Shown here: piece by piece, positions 8,390-22,159 of the stretch
Layout of the letters: each line of letters opens with the position of its first letter
Numbering within the stretch: the stretch's first letter is position 1
Origin: Rhodococcus opacus B4
GTDB lineage: Bacteria > Actinomycetota > Actinomycetes > Mycobacteriales > Mycobacteriaceae
DNA length: 64,000 nt
Assembly: GCF_000010805.1 (NCBI RefSeq)
Contig: NC_012522.1
Span: forward strand, 3,658,001 to 3,722,000
Reading direction: 5' to 3'
Program-made: the position numbers and the translations under genes
Notes under the pieces: generated by a model
Databases searched by the model: none
What the model saw: only the letters and a program-made list of their open reading frames with translations
What the model was told of the DNA's origin: nothing

Positions 8390-8657
8390 GGTGATCCTTT
8401 CGGTAGACGTCCCGGTAATCCGGGACCGCGTTGGCGTCGCACTCGCCAGCTGACGAGGTGGAACGCTATGGCACGAATCACCGGGACGGAACCGTACCGA
8501 TGGATGAACCCGCACCATCGCTCTAGTCATCCGTACGGCTCCGCGATGGCCGGGCCGACACCCGGGCACGCTGCGGCGCTGACAAGAATTCCTCGGTGCG
8601 TCTGAGACACTGGCTGTCGAGCGAAGGTGACGGGACGACGAGGGGGACCGCGACAGC

Positions 8658-10304
8658 ATGCCGGGGATCGACAGACACGTGTACTCGAGGCAGCGCGACG
8701 GAGCGGCGGACCCACGGCGCCGTCGATTCGTGGCTCTCGCCGTCGGCCTCGCCGCCGTCGCCGCGGTGGGGGTGACACCCCTCGCCGCCGCACAGCCGGC
8801 GCCGGCGGGCGACCTTCGATGGGAGTCCTGCCCCGCCGAGTACGAACTCGATCCGGCGTCCGAGCAGTGCGCGTCGGTCGCCGTGCCCCGCAACTATGCC
8901 GACCCCGCGGCCGGCACGATCGACGTGCTCGTCACCCGCCACCGTGCCGAGGATCCTTCCGCGCGGCGGGGCGTGCTGTTCACCAATCCCGGTGGGCCGG
9001 GCGGAGACGCGATCGGCTCGAACAGCATGTTCGTCGACGTGCTGCCCGACGCGGTCCGCGCACAGTGGGACGTGATCGGTGTCCAACCGCGCGGGCTCCC
9101 GTACGCCGGGGCCGTCGACTGCACCCTGTCCCCCGAGCAGACGACGGCGATGGGCCTCGGCTTCGGCGGTGCCGCAACGCGTACCGCGTGCGAGTCGGCC
9201 GCGCCGGGCACCACGGCGCACCTGACGACGGAGAACACCGCGCGGGACTGGGAACAGGTCCGGGCCACCCTCGGCGAGGACGTCATCGACATTTACGGCC
9301 TGTCCTACGGCACGATCCTCGGTTCCACCTACGCGACGCTCTTCCCGCAGCACACCGGTCGCATGGTCCTCGACTCCGCGGTCGACCAGAAGTGGCTGTG
9401 GAACGACGTGCTGTGGCAGCAGAACGACGGCTACAAGGGACGCTTCTACGACCTCATGGACTGGGTCGCCGCCCACGACGACACGTACGGGCTCGGCGAC
9501 ACCCCGCTGAAGGTCTACCAGCGGTGGTCGGACCGGATCGTCGAGGAGGCGGGCGGCAACCCGACACTCGCGCCGCCGCCCGCACAGGTCGGGGACGTAC
9601 CGCCCGGCCTGGAATCGCTCGCCGACGCCTACCGCGGCGGGGTCGATCTGACCGGGCCTGCCCGCGTCCAGTTCGAGGCCTTCATTCGCGGCATCGCCAA
9701 TCCGTCGCACACCCAGACGTCGTCGAGCATCTACGTGATGACACGGCAACTGCTTCCCGCCCGGAACAACTGGCCACTCCTGGCCCGGGTGATCCGCGAC
9801 GGACTCGGCGCGATCCCCGAGGGTGCCGGGCTGAACGACCTGACGGAGCAGGAGTACGCGCGACTGGCCCAGGCCCAGACGATGCAGACGCTCGTGGTGT
9901 GCAACGAGAACACCGTCGCGGCCCGCCCGGACCGTATCCCGGGATGGCTCTTCTCCACCTTCGTCACCGGAGATCTCTTCGAGCTCATCGGGTACGGCTA
10001 CAGCGCCGGAACCTTCTGCGCCGGTGCGCCGCCCGTCGTCGCGCTGCCCGCGTTGAGCAACCGCGGGCTGGCGACCGCCCCGCTCGTCCTGCAGGGGCTG
10101 GGCGACCCGCAGACCCCCTATCAGGGCGGAGTTCGGCTCGCCCGCGACATGGGGGCACACCTCGTCACCGTCGGGGGCGGGGACCACGGCGCCGGGATCC
10201 AGGGCGGCAACGCCGTCGTCGACCAGGCCGTCACCGAGTACCTCGAGACCGGGCACACCGGAATCACGGACGCGCCCGAGGCGCCGATCACCGCACCGCT
10301 GTGA
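8658..10304 (+). CDS. Secreted alpha/beta-hydrolase, tripeptidyl aminopeptidase type
   Basis: 548 residues. An N-terminal stretch rich in arginine (R-R-R-R-F-V-A-L) leads into a hydrophobic segment ending A-A-A-Q-P near residue 48, a signal peptide that could be Tat-type. The mature part has an oxyanion-loop region N-P-G-G-P-G-G, the nucleophile elbow G-L-S-Y-G, an Asp in G-L-G-D-P-Q-T-P and a His in G-G-G-D-H-G-A-G. These match the Streptomyces Tap/SlpD family with its TAP-like C-terminal domain, which removes short peptides outside the cell. Transcribed alone, divergent from the RidA operon. Substrate is inferred from family. Confidence 0.85.
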   Translation: MPGIDRHVYSRQRDGAADPRRRRFVALAVGLAAVAAVGVTPLAAAQPAPAGDLRWESCPAEYELDPASEQCASVAVPRNYADPAAGTIDVLVTRHRAEDPSARRGVLFTNPGGPGGDAIGSNSMFVDVLPDAVRAQWDVIGVQPRGLPYAGAVDCTLSPEQTTAMGLGFGGAATRTACESAAPGTTAHLTTENTARDWEQVRATLGEDVIDIYGLSYGTILGSTYATLFPQHTGRMVLDSAVDQKWLWNDVLWQQNDGYKGRFYDLMDWVAAHDDTYGLGDTPLKVYQRWSDRIVEEAGGNPTLAPPPAQVGDVPPGLESLADAYRGGVDLTGPARVQFEAFIRGIANPSHTQTSSSIYVMTRQLLPARNNWPLLARVIRDGLGAIPEGAGLNDLTEQEYARLAQAQTMQTLVVCNENTVAARPDRIPGWLFSTFVTGDLFELIGYGYSAGTFCAGAPPVVALPALSNRGLATAPLVLQGLGDPQTPYQGGVRLARDMGAHLVTVGGGDHGAGIQGGNAVVDQAVTEYLETGHTGITDAPEAPITAPL

Positions 10305-10873
10305 GCCCGGTCCGCGCCCGGAACCCGGTGATTTCCACGGCCGCACCGCAGAGGAACGGGGCCTCGTCCGAGGCGAGGAACGCGACGAGCGCGGCGACCT
10401 CCTCCGGTCGCCCGATCCGCCCGAACGGGACCTTCTCGTCGAGGTCGGCGACCGTCAGGCCCTTGCGGGCCAGCCCGGCCTCGAGCATCGGCGTGCGAAT
10501 CTCTCCGGGGCACACGGCGTTGACGCGGATGCCCCGCGGGGCGTAGTCGCGGGCGAGATTCTGGGTGAAGGAGACCACCGCGGCCTTGGAGACGTTGTAG
10601 GCGACGTGTCCCGGGGCGGGATACAGGCCCCACTGGGAAGCGGTGTTGACGATCGCGCCCCTGCCCGCCTCGATCATCGTCGGGAGCACCGCCCGGCACA
10701 GGTGGAAGAGGGCGTCGACGTTCACGGCGAACGTGGCGGACCAGTCGTCCTCGCTCAGCGACAGCAGGTCACCGTGCCGGTTGATCCCAGCGTTGTTCGC
10801 CAGGAGTCGATCCGGCCGTGACTGTCGACGACGTCCGCGGCGAGCGTCGCGCACGCCTCGGTTCGTGCGAGCG
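10288..10873 (-). pseudogene. Short-chain dehydrogenase/reductase remnant, 5' end missing
   Basis: The C-terminal two thirds of a classical SDR are clear: N-N-A-G, catalytic S with Y-N-V-S-K, P-R-G-I-R-V-N-A-V-C-P-G and a normal C-terminus. Upstream, the reading continues as A-D-V-V-D-S-H-G-R-I-D in another frame, so one base is missing near 10806. The coenzyme-binding T-G-x-x-x-G-I-G segment is absent: similarity stops near 10873, where an oppositely oriented SDR fragment begins. Its stop overlaps the end of the peptidase gene by 17 bp. No functional product is expected. Confidence 0.8.
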
Positions 10874-11059
10874 GCCGCCGCCGAACTTCCGCGCGGCATC
10901 CGGATCAACGCGGTCAGCCCGAGCGTCGTCACCGAAGCGCTCGACGTGTACGGCGACTTCTTCCCCGGATTCGCGCCCGTTCCCGCCGCCGAAGTGGCGC
11001 GCGCGTTCGTCAAATCGGTGGCCGGGATCCACACCGGCCGCGTCTACGAACTGGGGTAA
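10857..11059 (+). pseudogene. Second SDR remnant, C-terminal fragment on the opposite strand
   Basis: About 65 codons in frame to the stop at 11057-11059 read F-V-R-A-A-A-A-E-L-P-R-G-I-R-I-N-A-V-S-P, then D-F-F-P-G-F and finally G-R-V-Y-E-L-G. This is the C-terminal third of a small SDR distinct from the one to its left. No Rossmann N-terminus, catalytic residues or start precede it. It abuts the minus-strand SDR remnant head to head, so a rearrangement removed both 5' ends. Confidence 0.72.
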
Positions 11060-11290
11060 CGGCCGCCACCGTCAAACCTCGCAATCTGGACCTCAGAGGC
11101 GCTCCGGAACTGGCACTGTGCTCCCCACTGCACCCTCCATACAGTGTTGTGCATCACATCAACAGTTCAGTTCGCGGCGGACCGTCCCCCATTTCTCCGC
11201 CGGCACTGTTCTCCGTTCCAACCGCCGGTGATCCGACCCGGATCGCGATGGCGACCTGACGTTTCCGGTCAGCGCACAGTGGAGGAAAAC

Positions 11291-12829
11291 GTGACTTCAA
11301 CACCACCCCCGGTCCAATCCCAGGACTCCGACCTCGGAAAGGGCCAGGAGTCCGGCCTCGGAAAGGGCCAGGAGTCCGGCCTCGGAAAGGGCCTGAAGAA
11401 GCGGCACATGAACCTCATCGCCCTGGGCGGCGTCATCGGTGCCGGATTGTTCGTCGGCAGCGGTGTCGTCATCGAGAGCGCAGGCCCGGCGGCGATCGTG
11501 TCGTTCCTCATCGCGGGGGTCATCACGCTCCTGATCATGCGGATGCTGGCGGAGATGGCCGTGGCCAAGCCGGTGGTGGGATCGTTCTACGTGTACGCCA
11601 GGGAAGCGCTCGGCAATCGCGCCGGATTCTCCGTCGGCTGGATGTACTGGTACTTCTTCGTCATCGTCGTGGCCGTCGAGGCCATCGCCGGTGGCCGAAT
11701 ACTCCAGCTCTATCTGCCGTCCGCGCCGCTGTGGATCCTCAGCCTCGGCCTCCTCGTGATCCTGACGTGTACCAATCTGGTGTCGGCGCGGTCGTTCGGC
11801 GAGTTCGAATACTGGTTCTCCTCGATCAAGGTGATCGCGATCGTCCTCTTCCTCGGCCTCGGCGCGCTGTGGATCACGGGACTGTGGCCGGACTCGACCC
11901 CCGGAGTGGCGAACCTCGTCGATCACGGCGGATTCGCTCCGCTCGGCTGGGGCGCGGTGCTCGCCGCGGTCGTTCCCTGCGTCGCCTTCTTCACCGGCGC
12001 CGAGATCGTGACCATCGCGGCCGCCGAGTCCGCGGAACCCAAGAAGGCCGTCGCCCGGGCGATGCGCTCCATCGTGGTCCGGATCATCACCTTCTACGTC
12101 GGATCCATCTTCGTGGTCGTCGCCGTGGTGCCGTGGAGCACCGAGGCCGTCGGCGTCAGCCCCTACGCGGCGGCCCTGTCCGCCCTGCACATCCCCGGGG
12201 TGGCCACGATCATGAACGTCGTCATCCTCACCGCGGTGCTGTCCTGCCTGAACTCCGCCCTGTACACGTCCTCGCGGATGCTCTTCGCCCTGACCCGCAA
12301 CGGCGACGCCCCGCACATGTTCACCCGCCTCTCCGGCGGCGGAGTGCCGCGTCGCGCCATCCTCGCCGGGACGGTGATCGGATACGCCTCGGTGATCGCG
12401 GCGTTCGTCTCCCCGGATCTCGTGTTCTCGTTCCTGGTCAACTCGTACGGCGCCGTGGCGCTCTTCGTCTACCTCATGATCGCGATCTCGCAGGTCGCCC
12501 TCCGCCGGAAACTCGAGGCAGAGGATCCGGAGTCACTCGGTCTGAAGATGTGGCTGTTCCCCTGGCTCAGCTACGCGACCATCGCGTTGATGGGGACCGT
12601 GATCGCCGCCATGGCCGTGCTCCCCACTACCCGTTCACAGTTCTGGCTGAGCGTGGTGACGCTGGCCTTCATCCTGATCGGCTACGAGTTCCGCCGGCGC
12701 AGCCGCACCAGCGCCGAACGCCTCGACGCCGCCACCCCGCCCGCCACGGAACCGGCCGCGCAGGAATCGGCTGCCACGGGCGCCGAGGCAGAACAACTCG
12801 TCGGAGTCGTCACGCGCGAGCAACACTGA
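11291..12829 (+). CDS. Amino-acid permease, APC superfamily (GabP/AnsP-like)
   Basis: 512 residues from GTG at 11291, which has GGAGG 5 nt upstream. About twelve hydrophobic segments follow a soluble N-terminus; the first membrane segment carries G-G-V-I-G-A-G-L-F-V-G-S-G, the substrate-binding signature of the AAT family of proton-coupled amino-acid permeases. A later S-S-R-M-L-F-A-L-T-R-N-G is also typical. The N-terminal tail contains an unusual three-fold repeat of G-Q-E-S-G-L-G-K encoded by 24-bp repeats. It is a single-gene unit closed by a strong terminator; the next operon senses dicarboxylic amino acids, which may or may not be related. The substrate cannot be told from sequence. Confidence 0.88.
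   Translation: MTSTPPPVQSQDSDLGKGQESGLGKGQESGLGKGLKKRHMNLIALGGVIGAGLFVGSGVVIESAGPAAIVSFLIAGVITLLIMRMLAEMAVAKPVVGSFYVYAREALGNRAGFSVGWMYWYFFVIVVAVEAIAGGRILQLYLPSAPLWILSLGLLVILTCTNLVSARSFGEFEYWFSSIKVIAIVLFLGLGALWITGLWPDSTPGVANLVDHGGFAPLGWGAVLAAVVPCVAFFTGAEIVTIAAAESAEPKKAVARAMRSIVVRIITFYVGSIFVVVAVVPWSTEAVGVSPYAAALSALHIPGVATIMNVVILTAVLSCLNSALYTSSRMLFALTRNGDAPHMFTRLSGGGVPRRAILAGTVIGYASVIAAFVSPDLVFSFLVNSYGAVALFVYLMIAISQVALRRKLEAEDPESLGLKMWLFPWLSYATIALMGTVIAAMAVLPTTRSQFWLSVVTLAFILIGYEFRRRSRTSAERLDAATPPATEPAAQESAATGAEAEQLVGVVTREQH
11332..11393 (+). repeat. 24-bp tandem repeat within the permease N-terminus
   Basis: Two identical 24-bp units (11332-11355, 11356-11379; each starts CCTCGGAAAGGGCCAGGA) are followed by a 14-bp partial third. 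They encode an in-frame hydrophilic repeat in the cytoplasmic tail. Being exact, the repeat is likely recent or prone to length change. Confidence 0.9.
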
Positions 12830-12844
12830 CACACCGTCCTCGAC

Positions 12845-12884
12845 GAGGGGCAGGGACCGCACCGGCGGTCCCTGCCCCTCTTTT
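12845..12884 (+). terminator. Intrinsic terminator of the permease gene
   Basis: Perfect 15-bp stem (GAGGGGCAGGGACCG at 12845-12859 with 12866-12880), 6-nt loop and TTTT at 12881-12884, sixteen bases after the permease stop. It isolates the permease from the glnX operon. Confidence 0.88.
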
Positions 12885-12972
12885 GTGCCCCCGATGCCAC
12901 ATCGGCTTTTTCGGGCACGACCCGCCGCGATTCGGGGCACACTTGCAGAAGACCTCGGCGGAGGAGGACACC

Positions 12973-14318
12973 GTGTTCCACCGCGGAGACGACGTCGTCA
13001 CCGATGAACACTCGCTCGACGAGTCGCTGCTCGTCGAGCCCGACTCCCCGCGCCGGCCGTGGCGGGAATTCCTCGGCTCGACGCCGGGACGGCTGTCCGT
13101 GCTGGGAATCGTCCTCGTCACCGCGGCGCTGGCGACCGGTGCGATCACGTCGGCGGCGATCGGCGCCCGCCAACAACGCATCGAGACGCTGCGGACGCAC
13201 ACCGAACCCCTCACCTACGCGGCCGAACGGCTCTACAGTTCGCTGTCCATCGCCGACGCGGCGGCGGCCACGTCGTTCATCTCGGGCGGCGTCGAGCCGA
13301 TCGCCGTCCGCAATCGGTACAACCAGGCGATCGGGGACGCGTCGAATGCGCTGGTCACCGCGTCGAACGGGGTCGACTCGACCGACGCCGCCGCCCTCGG
13401 CCAGTTGTCCGAGGTGTCCCGGAACCTCGCCGCGTACACCACGCTGGTCGCGACGGCCCGCGCCAACAATCGATCGGGCAACCCCGTCGGCGTCGCCTAC
13501 CTCAGCGACGCCTCCTCGATGATGCAGGACACGATCCTGCCCGCCGCCGAGCGCCTGTACTCGGAGCAGTCGAGATCCGTCGCCGACACCCAGGTCCTCA
13601 CCGGACGTCTACCCCGGGCGGCGTTCGCCGTCACCGTCGCCCTGCTTATCGCGCTCGTCCTCGCTCAGGTGTATCTGGCACGCAAGAGCAAACGCCGCAT
13701 CAATCCCGGACTGGTCGTCGCGTCCCTGCTCGCCGCCACCCTCCTGGTCTGGCTGGCCGGCGCCGCCCTGGTCTCCACCGCGGCCACGGAGCGGGCGAGA
13801 ACCGAAGGGGCGCAGCCACTCGCGACGATCACTCAGGCGCGGATCCTCGCTCAGCAGGCCCGCGCGGACGAGACCCTCGCGCTGCTGCAGCGTGGCTCCG
13901 ACGAACAGTCCGAGGCCGACTACGCCCGCCGCTCCGCCGCGCTGGCCGACGTCCTCGCGGGGCTGCAGGGCGGTTCCCACGAACCGGGAGCCACGCAGCC
14001 GATCGACGAGGCGGTGACGGCGCTCGGCGACTGGCGGCACGCGCACGAGATGCTGCAGCAGAGGCTGGAGGTGGGGGACTACCCGGGGGCGACTGCCGTC
14101 GCAATCGGACCCGCGGACTCCGCGTCTCCCGCGACATTCGCGGCCCTCGACGAGGCGCTGCAGCACGGCATCGACAGCTTCCGCGGCGAGGAACTCGACG
14201 GCATGGCCGAGTCCTTTCGCTCGTTGTCGCTGCTCGCGGTCGGTAGCATGGTGATTGGCGTGCTCTGCGGGTTCGCCGTCGGTGGGGGGATCTGGCCCAG
14301 ACTGAACGAGTACCACTG

Positions 14319-14319
<1 letters not shown>
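12973..14319 (+). CDS. glnX: GlnX-type membrane signalling protein
   Basis: 448 residues starting at GTG behind GGAGGA. Hydrophobic segments lie near residues 35-60, 215-235, 242-265 and 415-440, with two long alpha-helical extracytoplasmic stretches between the first and second and between the third and fourth. That topology, and its position directly before glnH and pknG, match Rv0412c of M. tuberculosis. In that system the lipoprotein GlnH binds aspartate or glutamate outside the cell and GlnX passes the signal to kinase PknG, which phosphorylates GarA/OdhI and so tunes 2-oxoglutarate dehydrogenase and glutamate dehydrogenase. The stop overlaps the glnH start by one base (TGATG), so translation is probably coupled. 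Function is assigned from conserved synteny and topology. Confidence 0.85.
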
Positions 14320-17538
<3,219 letters not shown>

Positions 17539-17541
17539 CGG

Positions 17542-17757
17542 TCAGGGCCGGCCGAATCCGACGGGCTCGCGGCCCCACCGGGCGTTCCACGCCATCACCT
17601 GCATCCGGTCGCTCAAAGCGTCGCGGCTGCGGACTGTTTCGGCGAGCTGGCCCATCAGTTCGATGATGCGGCGCCGGGCATCCTCGAGTTCCGCTGCGAG
17701 ACGCTGCTCCTCCCTGGACCTCGCGGTGCGGTTTCTGCTGGCGACCATCGTGTTCAT
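17542..17757 (-). CDS. Small coiled-coil protein of unknown function
   Basis: 71 residues, convergent with pknG and ending 3 bp from its stop. A strongly charged helix (E-E-Q-R-L-A-A-E-L-E-D-A-R-R-R-I) covers the middle and has heptad-like spacing of leucine and isoleucine; no cysteine or membrane segment. The ATG at 17757 has a CGGAG site at proper distance. I do not recognise the family. The good start signal and codon use make it a probable real gene, though the short length leaves doubt. Confidence 0.5.
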   Translation of the reverse strand: MNTMVASRNRTARSREEQRLAAELEDARRRIIELMGQLAETVRSRDALSDRMQVMAWNARWGREPVGFGRP

Positions 17758-17805
17758 GTCTACTCCGATCGTGGCGGCGTGGCGTTTCCCATTCAGCGCA
17801 TCTGA

Positions 17806-18732
<927 letters not shown>

Positions 18733-18773
18733 TCGGGCGTCCGCGAACGCCGACTCGGCTAGCGTGAACCCCC

Positions 18774-19583
18774 ATGCGGGTACACCACCTCAATTGCGGC
18801 TCGTTCTCCTCGGCGCTCATCGGGCGGTTGGTGTGCCACGTACTGGCGTGTGAAACCGACGCGGGCATCGTGCTGGTCGACTCCGGTTTCGGGCTGGCGG
18901 ACGTCGCCGACCCCGCCGGTCGCGTCGGCAAGTACGCGAAGCTGACAGGTGCCCGGTTCCGCGAGTCGGAGACGGCGGTCCGCCAACTCGGGAAGCTGGG
19001 GCTGAATCCCTCGGACGTGACCCACATCGTGGCGACCCACCTCGACTTCGACCACATCGGCGGTGTGGCCGACTTCCCGAACGCCACTCTGCACACCACC
19101 GCGGCGGAAGTGGCTGCGTCGGACAAGCGTTCGTCGTTCCGGGAGAAGGTCCGGTACCGTCCCGCCCAGCTCACCCCCGCACCCACGGTGCACACCTACT
19201 CGGGGCCGGGCGAATCCGTGCTCGGCTTCTCCGACACCTACCCGATCGCCGGGGTCGGCGACCGCATCGTGCTCGTCCCGTTGCCCGGCCACACCTGGGG
19301 CCACGCGGCGGTGGCCGTCGACACCGGCGAGAAGGGCTGGCTACTGCACGCGGGCGACGCGTTCTACCACCGCAGCACGGTCGCCGCCCCCGGACAGGTG
19401 TCGCCGGGAACCGAGGGTCGCGCCCTGCGCGTGATGGAAGAGCTGATCGCGGTGGACCGTTCGAAGATCCGCGGCAATCATCGTCGGCTCCGGGAACTGA
19501 ACAATCAGGTGGCCCCGCGGGTCCGGGTCTTCTCCGCCCACGATCCCACTCTGTTCGAAGAATTGGCCGGCGAACGGCGCTAG
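18774..19583 (+). CDS. Metallo-beta-lactamase-fold hydrolase
   Basis: 269 residues. The metal site is seen as T-H-L-D-F-D-H-I-G-G near residue 85, then P-L-P-G-H-T-W-G-H and H-A-G-D-A-F. The common H-x-H-x-D-H motif has Asp in place of the second His, a form often annotated in this lactonase-like branch. Members hydrolyse lactones, thioesters or phosphodiesters; no more can be said. It stands 41 bp after thiG, in the same direction, and is convergent with the sulfatase gene to its right. Confidence 0.82.
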   Translation: MRVHHLNCGSFSSALIGRLVCHVLACETDAGIVLVDSGFGLADVADPAGRVGKYAKLTGARFRESETAVRQLGKLGLNPSDVTHIVATHLDFDHIGGVADFPNATLHTTAAEVAASDKRSSFREKVRYRPAQLTPAPTVHTYSGPGESVLGFSDTYPIAGVGDRIVLVPLPGHTWGHAAVAVDTGEKGWLLHAGDAFYHRSTVAAPGQVSPGTEGRALRVMEELIAVDRSKIRGNHRRLRELNNQVAPRVRVFSAHDPTLFEELAGERR

Positions 19584-19604
19584 CGCTACCGGTTCACGAC
19601 GGAC

Positions 19605-21959
19605 TCAGTCGATCGCGAACCAAGACCGCACCTGAGCCTCGTGGTCGACATACCGTTCGCCGGACACGTCGACGACGACCTTGTCGATGGCGCCGCCGGT
19701 GAAGGTGAATGGTGCGGTGTAGTCCGGGGTCACCGGGGATGCGCTGTCGCGCCCGACGCAGATGCCGTCGCCGACGAGGCAGAACGCGCCTGGCTGGGTG
19801 ACGATATTCCCACCTGCCACCCGCTGGTCGTCGACGTACAAGATGACGGCTCCCACGAATCCCGGCACTGCCGGGTCGGTGTTCTTGCCCTCCACTGTGA
19901 ACTCGGCGGTGCAAACATGTGATCCCGAAGTGATCTCGCTTTCCGCGGCGATCTCCTGGACGTGTGTTCCGAGCCAGTTGTACACATAGTGCAGTCGCCG
20001 ATTCTTCAGGTAGAGGCTGTGTCCGCCGGCCACACCACCGTGGGCGTAGAGGACGCCCTCGGCGTCGGCGGTGTCCAGGCGAACCCCCGCCGCGATCGTG
20101 AACGACCGGCCGTTGATCGGGACACCGGCGGACTCGGGAACATCCGCGCAATCCGGGTAGTACACATACTGATCTCTCTTCTTCCCGGAGTGCGGGCGCT
20201 CGGCAACGACCTGCTCGAGGGCGCTGCGGTCGTCGAGTGGCAAACCGTTGTAGAGACCGGCGTAGTAGAACCAGAGGCTTTTCAGGGTTTCCAAACGCTC
20301 CGGTTCCTGCGCGGCAAGGTCTTTGGTCTGGGCCCGGTCCTCGTCGAGGTGGTAGAGCTCCCAGACGTCGTGTTCGTAATGACCCCACCCGGACAGTGGC
20401 GGATGCACGGCAGTGGCGAGCCATCCCTGCTGATACAGGGATCGCTGACCGAGCATCGTGTAGAACTGCAGCTCCTTGCCCGGCGCCGTCGGATCGGTCA
20501 GGGATGCCGCGAAACTCTCCCCTTCGATGGGGTTCTGAAGGTATCCCCTGAGTGTGTGCGGCGGTTCGATTCCCACCAGTTCGTAGATCGTCGGAACGAT
20601 GTCGACGGCATGGATGTACTGGTGCAGGGGCTCACTCCTGGGCTCGAGCTTTGCCGGCCAGGACACCATGCACATGTCGGCGATGCCGCCCTCGTAGCCG
20701 GCCCACCGCTTCCAGTACGGGAACGGGGTGTCGAACGCCCAGGCCCATCCGGTGTTGTAGTGGTTGTACGACGCCGGCCCACCCAGTTCGTCCAGGTGTG
20801 GGAGTGTCTCCTCGGTCGTGTCTGCGACCCCGTTGAAGAACCGCCACTCGTTGAACGATCCGTTCGGACCGCCCTCCCCGCTGGCGCCGTTGTCGGAGAT
20901 CACGACGATGAGCGTGTTGTCGAGTTGCCCCGAGTCCTCCAGAAAGTCGATCACCCGACCGAGCTGATCGTCCGCGTACGAGACGAAGCCGGCGAACACC
21001 TCCGCCATGCGCGCGAAGAGGCGCTGCTCGTCGGCGGTGAGCGACGCCCAGGGCCGGACCGTGTCGAGTTTCGGCCAGGGTTGCCCGTCGGGTCCGGTGC
21101 ATGTCGGCTCTCCGTGCGGATTGATGGGTGAGAGCTCGGTGTTCTCGGGCAGCAGTCCCATTTGCTTCTGCTGCTGCAGGATTCCGGCGCGAATGGCCTC
21201 GTACCCTTCGTCGAACCTGCCCTTGTACCGGTCGGCCCACTCCGCAGGGACGTGGTGCGGTGCGTGCCCGGCCTGGGGCGCGAGATACATGAAGAACGGT
21301 TTGTCGGGGTCGACGGATTTTGCATCACGGATGAACTCGATGGCCTTGTCCGACAGGTCCTTCGACAGGTGGTAGCCGTTCTCCGGGGTGCCGGGAGCAT
21401 CGACCGGGTGATTGTCGTAGACGAGATCCGGGTACCAGCTGTTCGTCTCGCCGCCGAGGAATCCATAGAAGCGCTCGAACCCGCGGCCCAGCGGCCAACG
21501 GCTCTTCACCGCAGACATGTTCGTTTCTTCGCCCGGGGTGAGGTGCCATTTTCCGACGCAGTAGGTGTTCCAGCCCTGCTCGGCCAGAACTTCGGAGATG
21601 AACGCATTCTCGAACGGGATGTGGGTCGAGATGCCCGGAAATCCGGAGCTGAACTCCGCGATGGTCGCCATGCCGTTGGTGGTGGCGTTGCGACCGGTCA
21701 GCAGCGACGCCCGGGTCGGGGAACACAATGCCGTGGTGTGGAAGTTCGCGTATTTCGTCCCCATATTCGCGATGCGTCTCATTGTCGGGGTGTCGACCGG
21801 ACCGCCGAAGACGTCCATGGTGCCGTATCCCACGTCGTCCCAGGCGAGGAGCAAGATGTTCGGGGCGCCGTCAGGGGCTGGGGTCGGCAGGTACGGTTCC
21901 CAGTCCGGGACCGAGTCACGAATATCGACCGAGATCTTCCCCCGCTGATTCCTCGCCAT
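19605..21959 (-). CDS. Large arylsulfatase (type I, formylglycine)
   Basis: 784 residues from the ATG at 21959, which has GAGGAG upstream; a longer frame from 22016 has no support. The sulfatase signature C-S-P-T-R-A-S-L-L-T-G-R is near residue 78, where the Cys is converted to formylglycine. Metal ligands are in L-A-W-D-D-V-G-Y-G and V-I-S-D-N-G-A-S, and H-A-P-H-H-V-P lies between. Length and C-terminal extension match the mycobacterial AtsA/AtsD group (about 787 residues). There is no signal peptide, so it probably acts in the cytoplasm, releasing sulfate from organic sulfate esters. No formylglycine-generating enzyme gene is in the window. Confidence 0.93.
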   Translation of the reverse strand: MARNQRGKISVDIRDSVPDWEPYLPTPAPDGAPNILLLAWDDVGYGTMDVFGGPVDTPTMRRIANMGTKYANFHTTALCSPTRASLLTGRNATTNGMATIAEFSSGFPGISTHIPFENAFISEVLAEQGWNTYCVGKWHLTPGEETNMSAVKSRWPLGRGFERFYGFLGGETNSWYPDLVYDNHPVDAPGTPENGYHLSKDLSDKAIEFIRDAKSVDPDKPFFMYLAPQAGHAPHHVPAEWADRYKGRFDEGYEAIRAGILQQQKQMGLLPENTELSPINPHGEPTCTGPDGQPWPKLDTVRPWASLTADEQRLFARMAEVFAGFVSYADDQLGRVIDFLEDSGQLDNTLIVVISDNGASGEGGPNGSFNEWRFFNGVADTTEETLPHLDELGGPASYNHYNTGWAWAFDTPFPYWKRWAGYEGGIADMCMVSWPAKLEPRSEPLHQYIHAVDIVPTIYELVGIEPPHTLRGYLQNPIEGESFAASLTDPTAPGKELQFYTMLGQRSLYQQGWLATAVHPPLSGWGHYEHDVWELYHLDEDRAQTKDLAAQEPERLETLKSLWFYYAGLYNGLPLDDRSALEQVVAERPHSGKKRDQYVYYPDCADVPESAGVPINGRSFTIAAGVRLDTADAEGVLYAHGGVAGGHSLYLKNRRLHYVYNWLGTHVQEIAAESEITSGSHVCTAEFTVEGKNTDPAVPGFVGAVILYVDDQRVAGGNIVTQPGAFCLVGDGICVGRDSASPVTPDYTAPFTFTGGAIDKVVVDVSGERYVDHEAQVRSWFAID

Positions 21960-22159
21960 GGTGGCACTCCTCGACTGATAGGGCTGACCTGCCATGCGGT
22001 CGCTGCACCCGTGCACCGACCGCCGGCGAGGATCACCGGTGATCTCCGCCCCATTGATCGTCCGGCCGCCGACGACCGGGTGTCTACGCCCACACGGTAC
22101 GAGCCGACACGACCTTCTTCCCCACGCCGGGCCAGTCTCACCGGGTCGGCGTCAGGTGC

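Noticed and set aside
19962..21131. Plus-strand frame of 389 codons inside the sulfatase gene
   Set aside because: Antisense to the sulfatase, whose catalytic motifs are intact; no domain in this frame.
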